Below are positions 16,332 to 24,944 of a DNA stretch of 64,000 bases, piece by piece. Origin of the DNA: Bifidobacterium breve (GTDB lineage: Bacteria; Actinomycetota; Actinomycetes; Nanopelagicales; Nanopelagicaceae); assembly GCA_945863115.1 (NCBI GenBank), contig CAMAYZ010000001.1:116107-180106 (forward strand), given 5' to 3'. Both the position numbers and the translations under genes were made by a program. Numbering within the stretch: position 1 is the stretch's first letter; each line of letters opens with the position of its first letter. The notes below the pieces were generated by a model. The model did not search any database. It saw nothing but the letters and a program-made list of their open reading frames with translations, and was not told where the DNA came from.

Positions 16332-18412
16332 GTCTTCGCTCAAGGCTAAATCTAGTAATTGTTCAAGCACTAATTATTTCACTCATGCTTGCGCTAGGAG
16401 GCCGGCTTTTTTATCTGCAGGTCGCTGCTGGCCTAACTTATCAAGATGCAGCTTTAAGTATCCAGAGCAGAGATGTGGTGAACCCAGCCATTCGTGGTGC
16501 AATTGTTGATAGTTCAGGTATCCCACTTGTTATGGATCGCCCAGGAATGGTTATTTCAGTTGATCGCAGCACCTTAGATAAATTGCCAGATAAGGGCGTA
16601 GTAGTTCTAGCCCGTGTTGCAAAGTTGGTTGGAAAAACTGCAAACAATGTTTATGTAATAACAAGGCTTTGTGGTGAATTACCGGCGAGTGAGAACGCTG
16701 GATGCTGGAAGGGAACCAGGTTTCAACCTATTCCAATTACAAGAACTGCTACTACTGAACAGGCTCTGAAAGTTTTAGAAAATTCTGATTTGTTCCCAGG
16801 TATTAGCGCACAATCTGTTCCGGTCCGTAGTTATCCCGGAATGGGCGGAGAGAATGGTGCTCACGTCCTTGGATATGTTGGTTCAGTAAATGAAGATGAT
16901 TTAGCAGATTCAGATAAGAATTATTTCCGCGAAGAAACCATCGGTAAAGACGGTTTAGAACTTCAATATGACGATTATTTAAGAGGTAAAGCTGGGATTA
17001 AAACTGTAATCGTTGACCGGAAAGAATCTGTGACTAAACAATCAGTTAGCACTCAACCAGTTGCCGGATTTAATTTGGTAACAAATCTTGACGTTAGATT
17101 GCAAGCGGCCACAGAAAAAGCTTTGAAGGCTGCGGTGTTAAGAGCAAAGTCAGCTGGCGGACGAGCAGATGGTGGCGCTGCGATTGTTATGGATGTAAAC
17201 AGCGGAAAAATTTTGGCACTTGCTTCTTATCCAACTTATGATCCAAATATCTGGCAAATTGGTTTAACCCAGAAGCAGGCCAATGATTTATTTAGTGAGA
17301 ATTCTGGCGTTCCTGCATTAAATCGCCCGCTTCAAGGAATGTATGCACCTGCATCTACCTTCAAATCAGTTTCTGTTGTTGCAGCAATGAACGCTGGATA
17401 CGACATGAATGCGAGTTATAAATGTCCCTCTAAAGTGCTGATTGGTAATCGAGAATTCGCAAACTTTGAAAGTAAGTCACAAGGAACAATCAGCATGAAG
17501 CGAGCAATTGCAGTTTCTTGCGACACTATTTGGTATCAAATTGCATATGACGAATGGGTCCGCGATGGTGGGCTATTTCCTAAATCTGGATTGAATGACT
17601 ATTTCTTCACTGCTGCTCGAGGTTTTGGGTTAGGAAAAACAACTGGAATTGATCTTCCAAGTGAGGCATCAGGTCGACTTCCTGATCGCGCTTGGAAAGA
17701 GCGGGTATATAAAGAGAATAAGGATTTTTACTGCAACTTTAAAACTCGGGCTAAGAAATCAGATCTAACTCCATTCTTAATAGAAGTGGCCCGCGAAAAT
17801 TGCTTAGATGGAAATATGCTCAGAGCGGGAGATGCGGTTAACTTCTCAATCGGACAAGGCGATACTTTGATGACACCAATCCAAATGGCCCAGCTTTATG
17901 GTGCCATTGCTAACGGTGGCATGATGTATAAACCACAAGTTGCCAGAGCAATTATTAAACCTAATGGTCAGGTCGTAAAAGAATTTACGCCAGAAGTTAT
18001 TGCTACCAATGTTCTATCTAAGAAATCAAGTAAATTTCTACGTGAAGCGTTGCGAGCTGTAGTTACTGAAGGAACCGGTGCTGGTGCATTCTCCGGTTTT
18101 CCAGTTTCGATAGCAGGCAAGACTGGAACCGCTGAAGATAAAGGTAGAAATCAAGATGGATCTGCGAAAGCAGATACCGCATGGTTCGCCTCTTTTGCTC
18201 CGGCAGAAAAACCACAATATGCAGTTGTAATGGTTGTCAGCCAGGGCGGTTTTGGTGGATCAATTTCTGCGGTTGGCGTCAAGGATATTTACACTTCGCT
18301 CTTTGGAGTATCCGGTGGAAAAGTTGATCCAGCAAAAGAAATATTTCCTAATGGCGTTCCAAGTCAATTGCCTAAAGTCGATCCAAAGAACGCTAAATTG
18401 GTGAAACCATGA
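16328..18412 (+). CDS. mrdA: Penicillin-binding protein 2 (elongasome transpeptidase)
   Basis: Class B PBP that cross-links peptidoglycan during cell elongation together with RodA. The 694 residues include a cytoplasmic N-terminus with one membrane helix (about 10-30), the PBP dimer/pedestal domain (about 50-240) and the transpeptidase domain. Its motifs are SxxK at Ser343-Lys346 (STFK), SxD at Ser397 (SCD) and KTGT at 598-601. An insertion around 445-495 contains several Cys and Lys residues. It is coupled by 4-base overlaps to both mreD and rodA. Confidence 0.95.
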   Translation: MSLRSRLNLVIVQALIISLMLALGGRLFYLQVAAGLTYQDAALSIQSRDVVNPAIRGAIVDSSGIPLVMDRPGMVISVDRSTLDKLPDKGVVVLARVAKLVGKTANNVYVITRLCGELPASENAGCWKGTRFQPIPITRTATTEQALKVLENSDLFPGISAQSVPVRSYPGMGGENGAHVLGYVGSVNEDDLADSDKNYFREETIGKDGLELQYDDYLRGKAGIKTVIVDRKESVTKQSVSTQPVAGFNLVTNLDVRLQAATEKALKAAVLRAKSAGGRADGGAAIVMDVNSGKILALASYPTYDPNIWQIGLTQKQANDLFSENSGVPALNRPLQGMYAPASTFKSVSVVAAMNAGYDMNASYKCPSKVLIGNREFANFESKSQGTISMKRAIAVSCDTIWYQIAYDEWVRDGGLFPKSGLNDYFFTAARGFGLGKTTGIDLPSEASGRLPDRAWKERVYKENKDFYCNFKTRAKKSDLTPFLIEVARENCLDGNMLRAGDAVNFSIGQGDTLMTPIQMAQLYGAIANGGMMYKPQVARAIIKPNGQVVKEFTPEVIATNVLSKKSSKFLREALRAVVTEGTGAGAFSGFPVSIAGKTGTAEDKGRNQDGSAKADTAWFASFAPAEKPQYAVVMVVSQGGFGGSISAVGVKDIYTSLFGVSGGKVDPAKEIFPNGVPSQLPKVDPKNAKLVKP

Positions 18413-19560
18413 GCATCTATTCAAATCACAGAAGACGCGATCGGTTCCGAGAGAATTTCGGGCAGTTTGACCGGATTTTAACTTTCTCAGTTGCGGCACT
18501 TTTAATTATCGGAACCCTTCTGGTTTATGCAGCGACAAGAAATTGGTTTGCCGCGCAAGGGCTTGATCCGGAATATTACTTAAAGCGCCATGTAGTGAAT
18601 ATTTTAATTGGTGGCTTACTTGCATATGGCACCACACTTATTGATTACCGATTATTGCGTGCATACACCCCGATAGTTTGGGGGCTTGCGGTTATTGGAT
18701 TAATAATTGTTCAGATTCCTGGATTAGGAAGTGAAATTAACGGTGCCCAAGCTTGGATTTCTTTTCCAGGTGGTTTCCAAATTCAACCTGCTGAGTTAGC
18801 AAAGATTGCAATCATCGTTGGGATTTCTATGATCTTGGCAGAAAAGCGCGACACAGATGCAAATCCAACTGACCAAGATGTTCTTAAAGCACTTGCAATC
18901 GCTGCAGTTCCTATCCTATTAATCTTGATACAGCCCGATCTTGGAACTGTCGTAATTATTAGTGCGGCTGTTGTTGCCATTATTGGAACATCTGGTGCAC
19001 CAACAAGGTGGGTAGTTGGATTGCTGCTACTTGCAGTCGTTGGTGGATTTACCGCTGTTAAAGCTGGAATTGTTGATGATTATCAAGTGGCAAGACTTCA
19101 ATCATTTGTAGATCCATCTGCAGATCCACAATCAACGGGATATCAACTTCGCCAATCAAGAATCACAATTGGTTCTGGTGGAATTATTGGTAAAGGTTTA
19201 TTCGATGGCCCTCAAACAAATGGCCGATTTGTTCCAGAACAACAGACCGACTTTATATTTACAGTGGCAGGTGAAGAGTTAGGCTTCTTAGGAAGTGGCT
19301 TGATTTTGCTCCTCTTTACGATTTTCTTTATGCGGGCATTCACAATTGCGAAACGAACGAATGATTTATTTGGGCGCTTAGTTTGTGTTGGCGTAATTGC
19401 GTGGTTTGCATTTCAGACATTCGAAAACATTGGTATGACAATGGGCTTGGTCCCGATGACCGGTGTGCCATTGCCTTTTATGTCCTATGGCGGCTCGAGC
19501 ATGTTCGCGAATTTGATCGGTTTAGGCTTGATTCAGAACGTCCACTTACGTACTAGATAG
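18409..19560 (+). CDS. rodA: Peptidoglycan glycosyltransferase RodA
   Basis: SEDS-family polymerase that makes glycan strands from lipid II during elongation. The 383-residue polytopic protein has about ten membrane segments. Family landmarks include GAQAWISFPGGFQIQPAELAK and, near the C-terminus, MTMGLVPMTGVPLPFMSYGGSSM, which holds the conserved GLxPxTGxPLPFxSYGGS motif. It closes the shape operon. Two tandem hairpins follow the stop. Confidence 0.96.
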   Translation: MSIYSNHRRRDRFRENFGQFDRILTFSVAALLIIGTLLVYAATRNWFAAQGLDPEYYLKRHVVNILIGGLLAYGTTLIDYRLLRAYTPIVWGLAVIGLIIVQIPGLGSEINGAQAWISFPGGFQIQPAELAKIAIIVGISMILAEKRDTDANPTDQDVLKALAIAAVPILLILIQPDLGTVVIISAAVVAIIGTSGAPTRWVVGLLLLAVVGGFTAVKAGIVDDYQVARLQSFVDPSADPQSTGYQLRQSRITIGSGGIIGKGLFDGPQTNGRFVPEQQTDFIFTVAGEELGFLGSGLILLLFTIFFMRAFTIAKRTNDLFGRLVCVGVIAWFAFQTFENIGMTMGLVPMTGVPLPFMSYGGSSMFANLIGLGLIQNVHLRTR

Positions 19561-19566
19561 GTAAAT

Positions 19567-19600
19567 CCCGCATAAGCGGGGGCGAAGTTGGTCTTTCGCC
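19567..19600 (+). terminator. Two tandem hairpins after rodA
   Basis: CCCGC-ATAA-GCGGG (19567-19580) is followed at once by GGCGAA/TTCGCC (19581-19586 with 19595-19600), then AGATTTTA. The T-run is poor, so termination may be partial. The remaining 150 bases before the RNase E start hold no gene and probably its promoter and leader. Confidence 0.45.
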
Positions 19601-19750
19601 AGATTTTAGGGGATACTTTCACTTAGCATTTCGCGCTCCGAGCGGCCTCAAAGAACTTGAAGGCCTTAATTACTCGAGGTAGCAGCAGATGCAAAAGCTT
19701 TCAAAAGGAAGTTTTACCAAGAATTAGTATTTAGATGAGGATTTAACGTT

Positions 19751-20830
19751 ATGGCTATAGTGCCAAAAGGTGCGCGCAAGCGTGCAACTAAGAAATCTGC
19801 GGCTAAAGCTGCAGCAAATACTGAAAATAAAAATGAAGCAGAATCAACGCAAGTTACTGAAGTAGCAGAAGTAAAAGCTACTAAGAAAACAAGTGCTGCA
19901 AGCATTCCAGTCCCAATGTTCCAGGCCGCACCAGAAGCTGTAGCGCCAAAGAAAGTTAAGGCGAAAGCTGAAGTTGCAGAGCCGGTTGAATCAAGTGAAG
20001 AGTCTGAAGCGGAGTCAAATTCTCGTCGCCGCCGTCGTGGTGGAAGAGGTCGCCGTCGTGGTGGCCGAGATAGCGATGACACGAATGTAGATCACGATTC
20101 CGAGACTGACGAAGAGTTAGATGCCGGAGATATTTCTGAAGCTAGCGAAGATTCACCAACAGGACCTCGTCGCCGCCGCCGCCGTCGCGCAAAGGGCGAT
20201 GGTGTAACTCCAGGTGAAACTATTGAAGAAGATGGCGTAATAACTGTTGTAAAGGTAAGAGAACCCCGTGAACCTAGAGAACGCAAGGTTCGTGATGATC
20301 AAGGAACTCGTTCGGATCGACCAGATCGTGGTGGTCGCAACCGTAACCGCAATGATCGTGGCAACCGTAACCGCAATGATCGTGAGCCAAGAGATTTCGT
20401 TCGCCGTCGCGGAACCGTAATTACTGAATCCGAATATTTAGCTCGTCGCGAAAATGTTGATCGCCAGATGTTGGTTCGCCAAGCCGGAGATCGCACCCAG
20501 ATTGCAGTCCTTGAAGACAAAATCATGGTCGAGCATTATGTAAATCGAAATAGCAATATTTCATATGTCGGAAACGTTTATCTTGGAAAAGTTCAGAACG
20601 TTCTGCCATCAATGGAAGCTGCATTCGTTGATATTGGTAAGGGACGTAACGCTGTTCTCTATGCCGGTGAAGTTAATTGGGATGCGGCCGGTTTAGCAGA
20701 TGGTGCACCGCGCAAAATTGAACATGTATTGAAGACTGGCCAATCAGTTCTGGTTCAGGTAACTAAAGATCCAATTGGACAGAAGGGTGCAAGACTTACA
20801 AGTCAGATCTCACTTCCTGGTCGTGAGTAA
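19751..20830 (+). CDS. rne: RNase E/G, N-terminal fragment (S1 domain), cut by an in-frame stop
   Basis: RNase E/G starts mRNA decay and matures rRNA and tRNA. This 359-residue part has a long disordered, charged N-terminal extension (1 to about 235) with Arg-rich clusters near 92-106 and 140-147 and an RNRNDRG repeat near 196-212. The S1 RNA-binding domain follows (about 272-345, SYVGNVYLGKVQNVLPSMEA). It ends LPGRE-stop where family members continue with a residue such as Tyr or Phe and then Leu-Val. The next downstream codons, in the same frame, resume the family sequence (VYVPSGEMSGISRRLPD). So the two halves are one gene interrupted by TAA. The ATG has GAGGA 9 bases upstream. Confidence 0.8.
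   Translation: MAIVPKGARKRATKKSAAKAAANTENKNEAESTQVTEVAEVKATKKTSAASIPVPMFQAAPEAVAPKKVKAKAEVAEPVESSEESEAESNSRRRRRGGRGRRRGGRDSDDTNVDHDSETDEELDAGDISEASEDSPTGPRRRRRRRAKGDGVTPGETIEEDGVITVVKVREPREPRERKVRDDQGTRSDRPDRGGRNRNRNDRGNRNRNDREPRDFVRRRGTVITESEYLARRENVDRQMLVRQAGDRTQIAVLEDKIMVEHYVNRNSNISYVGNVYLGKVQNVLPSMEAAFVDIGKGRNAVLYAGEVNWDAAGLADGAPRKIEHVLKTGQSVLVQVTKDPIGQKGARLTSQISLPGRE
20337..20384 (+). repeat. Perfect 24-bp tandem duplication in the RNase E extension
   Basis: A 24-base unit starting GCAACCGTAACCGC occurs twice with no mismatch (20337-20360 and 20361-20384), encoding an Asn/Arg-rich segment. It is in frame and probably a recent slippage event in a disordered region. Confidence 0.85.
20828..20830 (+). 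other. In-frame TAA stop inside the RNase E/G gene
   Basis: TAA at 20828-20830 separates two same-frame segments (19751-20827 and 20831-21892) that together make one 714-residue RNase E/G. There is no frameshift. It may be a real nonsense mutation, a split gene with reinitiation at 20852, or a sequencing error. Confidence 0.85.
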
Positions 20831-20851
20831 GTTTATGTTCCAAGTGGCGAA

Positions 20852-21895
20852 ATGAGCGGAATCAGCCGTCGTCTGCCAGATCAAGAGCGTTCACGTTTAA
20901 AAACTATTCTTAAGAATTTAATCCCAGAAGATGCTGGTGTAATTGTTCGCACCGCATCAGAAGGTGCATCTGAAGAAGAGCTCGAGCGAGATGTAATTCG
21001 CTTAAAGGCGCAATGGGAAGATATCGATAAGAAATCAAAAGAATCTGGCACAAATGCGCCAGCGCTTCTTTACTCCGAGCCAGATTTAACTGTTCGAGTA
21101 ATCCGCGATATTTTCAACGAAGATTTCAATAAGTTAATTGTTCAGGGCGACCAAGCTTGGGATGACATCAATAATTACCTTGGCCACATTGCACCAGAAC
21201 TAACTGCAAAGATCGAAAAGTGGACCGGAACTCGCGACCTCTTTGTTGAGAATCGCATCGAAGAACAACTCGCTAAGGCCTTTGACCGTAAGGTTTATCT
21301 GCCTTCAGGTGGATCTCTGGTTATCGACCGCACTGAAGCGATGATTGTTATCGACGTTAACACCGGTAAATTCATCGGTAAGGGTGGAAACCTAGAAGAA
21401 ACAGTTACCAAAAATAACTTGGAAGCTGCCGAAGAAATTGCCCGCCAACTTCGCCTGCGCGATATGGGTGGAATTGTTGTTATCGACTTTATCGATATGA
21501 TCCTTGAATCAAATAGAGATTTAGTTCTGCGCCGATTGATTGAATGTCTAGGACGCGATCGCACCAAGCATCAGGTTGCTGAAGTAACCTCACTTGGTCT
21601 AGTTCAAATGACACGTAAGCGTGTTGGCCAAGGATTAATCGAAGCCTTCTCTACTACTTGCGAAAGTTGTGGTGGTCGAGGAATTCATATTCATTCCGAG
21701 CCAGTAACGAAGGTTGCACTCGAAAAAGATATGGAACAACGTTATGTGCCACAGGTTCATGAAGAAGAGACCGAAGCGGTTGATTCTGTAGAAACTGAAG
21801 AAGTAGCCGAAACTGCTGAGGTCGCCGAAGTTAAGGCCCCAGCCCAGAAGCGTCGCCGTCGGGCAGTTAGTACGGGTGTGATTACGCCCGAATAG
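20852..21895 (+). CDS. rne: RNase E/G, catalytic fragment
   Basis: This is the C-terminal 347 residues of the interrupted RNase E/G. It begins MSGISRRLPDQER, which lies inside the 5'-sensor region of the family. It carries the sensor Arg-Thr (IVRTA, 32-34), then the DNase I-like catalytic subdomain with the metal-binding aspartates Asp168 (VIDVNTG) and Asp212 (VVIDFIDM), and the zinc-link cysteines Cys270 and Cys273 (CESCGGRG). The tail from about 290 is acidic and ends in a basic patch KRRRR. If made separately it needs reinitiation at this ATG, 21 bases after the stop, with only a poor ribosome site. All catalytic residues are intact, which argues against an old pseudogene. Confidence 0.78.
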   Translation: MSGISRRLPDQERSRLKTILKNLIPEDAGVIVRTASEGASEEELERDVIRLKAQWEDIDKKSKESGTNAPALLYSEPDLTVRVIRDIFNEDFNKLIVQGDQAWDDINNYLGHIAPELTAKIEKWTGTRDLFVENRIEEQLAKAFDRKVYLPSGGSLVIDRTEAMIVIDVNTGKFIGKGGNLEETVTKNNLEAAEEIARQLRLRDMGGIVVIDFIDMILESNRDLVLRRLIECLGRDRTKHQVAEVTSLGLVQMTRKRVGQGLIEAFSTTCESCGGRGIHIHSEPVTKVALEKDMEQRYVPQVHEEETEAVDSVETEEVAETAEVAEVKAPAQKRRRRAVSTGVITPE

Positions 21896-21905
21896 CTTCG
21901 GTTTT

Positions 21906-21919
21906 GGCTAGATCTAGCC
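21906..21919. other. Perfect 14-bp palindrome before rplU
   Basis: GGCTAGATCTAGCC is fully self-complementary, 11 bases past the RNase E stop and just before the predicted rplU promoter. No T-run follows beyond AGTTT, so it may be an operator as easily as a terminator. Confidence 0.4.
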
Positions 21920-21922
21920 AGT

Positions 21923-21952
21923 TTGACCTGAAGCCCAGGCTCTCCGTATCCT
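21923..21952 (+). promoter_or_regulatory. Predicted promoter of rplU-rpmA
   Basis: -35 TTGACC (21923-21928) and -10 TATCCT (21947-21952) are separated by 18 bases. The resulting leader of about 60 bases ends in GGAAAGG before the GTG start of rplU. No gene lies between 21896 and 22018. Confidence 0.6.
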
Positions 21953-22018
21953 TACCCTCTGCCAGTTTCCTGGCTGATTAATTAAAGGTTTATCAAAAGT
22001 ATTTGGAAAGGTGTCACC

Positions 22019-22327
22019 GTGTATGCGATTGTAAAAGCAGGCGGCCGTCAAGAGAAGGTTGCCGTTGGCGACACAGTTATTGTCGATCGTATCGATGCAA
22101 AAGCCGGTGCAGCTGTTTCATTCCCAGCGCTTCTAGTTGTTGAAGGTGCAAACATTACTTCTGACGCTAAGGCACTTGCTGGCGTAAAAGTAACTGGCGA
22201 AATTGTTGAAGAGCTAAAGGGTCCAAAGATCGACATCCTTCGTTACAAGAACAAGACTGGCTACCGCCGTCGTCAAGGTTTCCGTTCCCAACTTACGCGC
22301 GTGAAGATCACCGCGATTACGAAATAA
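22019..22327 (+). CDS. rplU: 50S ribosomal protein L21
   Basis: Large-subunit protein that binds 23S rRNA together with L20. The 102-residue product has the typical start [13 protein letters not shown] and the C-terminal [21 protein letters not shown] signature split across residues 79-99. The GTG start follows GGAAAGGTG. It is paired with rpmA 16 bases downstream, the usual order. The leader between the predicted promoter and start could carry autoregulation. Confidence 0.97.
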   Translation: MYAIVKAGGRQEKVAVGDTVIVDRIDAKAGAAVSFPALLVVEGANITSDAKALAGVKVTGEIVEELKGPKIDILRYKNKTGYRRRQGFRSQLTRVKITAITK

Positions 22328-22343
22328 GGCAGGCGAATAACAA

Positions 22344-22607
22344 ATGGCAAGTAAAAAGGGAGTCTCCTCAACCCGTAACGGTCGCGATTCGAATGCTCAG
22401 TATCTTGGAATCAAGCGTTACGCAGGACAGATTGTTAAGAGCGGAGAAATCTTGGTTCGCCAACGCGGAACAGTTTTTCACCCAGGACAAAATGTAGGAA
22501 TTGGTAAGGACGACACACTGTTTGCACTATCTGCAGGCGAAGTTGCTTTCGGTCGCGCTCGTGGTCGCAAAGTTGTAAATATCGTTCCCGTAGCTGTAGT
22601 CGCCTAA
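22344..22607 (+). CDS. rpmA: 50S ribosomal protein L27
   Basis: Large-subunit protein near the peptidyl-transferase centre. The 87-residue product starts [22 protein letters not shown], the standard form without the cleaved N-terminal extension of Firmicutes. [23 protein letters not shown] contains the conserved core. It ends ahead of a strong terminator. Confidence 0.97.
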   Translation: MASKKGVSSTRNGRDSNAQYLGIKRYAGQIVKSGEILVRQRGTVFHPGQNVGIGKDDTLFALSAGEVAFGRARGRKVVNIVPVAVVA

Positions 22608-22624
22608 CCCGCGGTTAATTTTTT

Positions 22625-22659
22625 GCGGGCCCGCGACAAGCGGGCCCGCATTTTTATTT
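22625..22659 (+). terminator. Rho-independent terminator after rpmA
   Basis: A perfect 10-bp GC stem (22625-22634 with 22640-22649) with loop GACAA is followed by ATTTTTATTT. Both flanks are AT-rich. This ends the rplU-rpmA transcript before obg. Confidence 0.92.
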
Positions 22660-22686
22660 ATATTTCAAAACGAAGGGAGAAGTTAA

Positions 22687-24177
22687 ATGGCAACATTCGT
22701 TGATCGTGTAACTCTCCATGCATCTGCTGGCAGTGGCGGAGATGGTTGCGTCTCAATTCACCGCGAAAAATTCAAACCACTTGGTGGCCCAGATGGTGGC
22801 AATGGTGGCCGCGGTGGCGATGTAATTCTGATCGTTGATCAAGACACAACAACACTTTTAGATTTTCACCATTCACCACATCGTCGCGGAACCAACGGTT
22901 CACTTGGCTATGGCGATTACTGCAATGGCAAAGAGGGCAAAGATTTAATACTTCATGTTCCAAACGGAACAGTTATTAAAGATTCAACTGGAACTGTTCT
23001 TGCAGATTTAGTTGGATTTGGAACACGTTTTATTGCTGCACAAGGTGGCAAAGGTGGACTTGGTAATGCTGGTCTAGCTTCATCAAAACGACGTGCACCT
23101 GGTTTTGCACTTAAAGGCGAGCCAGGCGAAGAGCGCACACTTACTCTTGAATTAAAGAGCGTTGCAGATATTGGTTTAATTGGTTTTCCTTCTGCTGGAA
23201 AATCTTCACTAATTGCATCAATCTCATCTGCTAAACCAAAGATTGCCGATTATCCATTTACAACTCTTGCGCCAAACCTTGGTGTTGTTCAAGCAGGTGA
23301 CACTCGTTTCACGGTTGCAGATGTTCCAGGACTTATTCCTGGTGCTTCAGAAGGTAAAGGCTTAGGACTGGAATTCTTGCGTCACGTAGAACGTTGCGCA
23401 GCACTAGTTCATGTTCTTGACTGCGGAACTTTAGAAACAGATCGCGATCCTGTAAAAGATTTCGACATCATTGAAGAAGAACTTTCACATTACGGTGGTC
23501 TTTCCGAGCGTCCACGTTTGATTGCGCTAAATAAAGTTGACTTGCCAGATGGAAAAGCAATGGCCGATATGGTCCAACCAATTTTGGAAGCTCGCGGATA
23601 CCAGGTCTATCAAATTTCCGCAGCATCACATATTGGATTAACTGAACTTAACTATGCAATGGCCCGCATTATTCAAGAAGCTCGTAAAGCTGAAGCACTT
23701 GTTGAGAAAGCCCGAATTGTTCTGCGTCCAGTTGCGGTTGGAAATTCTCAATTCTCAGTTACCGCTAATACCGATGGTTCCTTCACTGTTATTGGTGACA
23801 AACCAGTTCGTTGGGTTAAACAGACAGATTTCGGCAATGCTGAAGCAATTGGTTATTTAGCAGATCGACTTGCAACACTAGGTGTGGAAAAAGAACTATT
23901 TAAAAAAGGCGCTAAAGCGAAAGATGAAGTTCGAATTGGTGAAGGCGATAACGCAGTCATCTTTGATTGGGAACCTTCAATCGAAGCAGGCGCTGAATTA
24001 CTTGCAGGTCCTCGTGGTGGGGATCTTCGTTTGGAATCTCCATGGGCCGGGCGCTACATCGAAGATTTAGTTGATGATCAATTAAGTGAAGATGAAATTG
24101 CTATGCAATGGGAATACAACACTGAGAATCCAAAAGATCCACGGGTAGTTGTGGAAGCAATTTCCGAGGAAAAGTAA
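22687..24177 (+). CDS. obgE: GTPase Obg
   Basis: Ribosome-associated GTPase involved in 50S maturation and the stringent response. The 496 residues comprise the glycine-rich Obg fold (about 1-158, with repeated GGxGG stretches), the G domain (G1 GFPSAGKSS near 166-174, G3 DVPG near 213-216, G4 NKVD near 283-286) and a C-terminal OCT domain (about 345-430) followed by an acidic tail, as usual in actinobacteria. AAGGGAGA precedes the ATG. It shares one base with proB (TAATG). Confidence 0.96.
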   Translation: MATFVDRVTLHASAGSGGDGCVSIHREKFKPLGGPDGGNGGRGGDVILIVDQDTTTLLDFHHSPHRRGTNGSLGYGDYCNGKEGKDLILHVPNGTVIKDSTGTVLADLVGFGTRFIAAQGGKGGLGNAGLASSKRRAPGFALKGEPGEERTLTLELKSVADIGLIGFPSAGKSSLIASISSAKPKIADYPFTTLAPNLGVVQAGDTRFTVADVPGLIPGASEGKGLGLEFLRHVERCAALVHVLDCGTLETDRDPVKDFDIIEEELSHYGGLSERPRLIALNKVDLPDGKAMADMVQPILEARGYQVYQISAASHIGLTELNYAMARIIQEARKAEALVEKARIVLRPVAVGNSQFSVTANTDGSFTVIGDKPVRWVKQTDFGNAEAIGYLADRLATLGVEKELFKKGAKAKDEVRIGEGDNAVIFDWEPSIEAGAELLAGPRGGDLRLESPWAGRYIEDLVDDQLSEDEIAMQWEYNTENPKDPRVVVEAISEEK

Positions 24178-24944
24178 TGACCGCTAAACGCATAATTATC
24201 AAAGTTGGTTCTTCGACTTTAACCGGTGATGCTGGAACTTCATTAAATGGCAGCGCAGTAACAAAGCTAGTTGATGTTGTCGCGGATTTAAAAGGTAAAG
24301 GCAAAGAGGTAATTATTGTTACGTCTGCAGCAATTTCTGCCGGTATGGCGCCACTTGGATTAACCGAACGTCCAACTGATCTTGCTACCCAACAAGCATC
24401 TGCATCTGTTGGCCAAGGTCTATTAATTGCTAAATACAGCGCCGAATTTACTCGCCACAAGATTGTTGCTTCACAGGTTCTTGTAACTGGAGATGATTTA
24501 TCACGTGACTTACACAAAGAGAATGTGAAGCGCACATTAAATCGTCTACTTGAACTTGGCGTCGTCCCAATTATCAACGAGAACGATTCGGTCGGAACCG
24601 AGGAAATTCGCTTAGGTGATAACGATCGACTAGCAGCACTTGTTCTTCAATTAATCGGAGCAGATTTACTAGTCCTAGTTTCAGATATTGATGCACTTTA
24701 TGATGCGCCACCTTCTCAAGCTGGTGCGAACCGAATTGCAAAAGTTACAAATTTTGCAGACTTGGCTGAAATCGAAATTGGCGGCGTAGGTTCTTCAGGC
24801 GTTGGCAGTGGGGGAATGGTCACAAAGATTCAAGCTGCTGAAATTGCTACATCAAGTGGTGCCAGAATGCTGCTTACAGATTTAGCACATCTGGGCGATG
24901 CACTTTCTGGCAAAGATGTGGGAACGCTCTTTACCTCTAATTAA
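24177..24944 (+). CDS. proB: Glutamate 5-kinase (short form, no PUA domain)
   Basis: First step of proline synthesis: ATP-dependent phosphorylation of glutamate. The 255 residues cover only the amino-acid-kinase domain: KVGSSTL near residues 8-14, ENDSV around 137-141, and GSGGMVTKIQAAEIA near 205-219 for nucleotide binding. The C-terminal PUA domain of about 100 residues found in the E. coli enzyme is absent, and the frame ends cleanly. Short ProB forms exist in several phyla. It is coupled to obg by one base and converges on the next gene with an 8-base overlap. Confidence 0.93.
   Translation: MTAKRIIIKVGSSTLTGDAGTSLNGSAVTKLVDVVADLKGKGKEVIIVTSAAISAGMAPLGLTERPTDLATQQASASVGQGLLIAKYSAEFTRHKIVASQVLVTGDDLSRDLHKENVKRTLNRLLELGVVPIINENDSVGTEEIRLGDNDRLAALVLQLIGADLLVLVSDIDALYDAPPSQAGANRIAKVTNFADLAEIEIGGVGSSGVGSGGMVTKIQAAEIATSSGARMLLTDLAHLGDALSGKDVGTLFTSN

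Noticed and set aside
20822..20836. GTGAGTAAGT at the RNase E stop looks like a eukaryotic 5' splice site or intron boundary.
   Set aside because: The family sequence resumes in the next codon with no inserted DNA, so there is no room for an intron or intein. The resemblance is chance.
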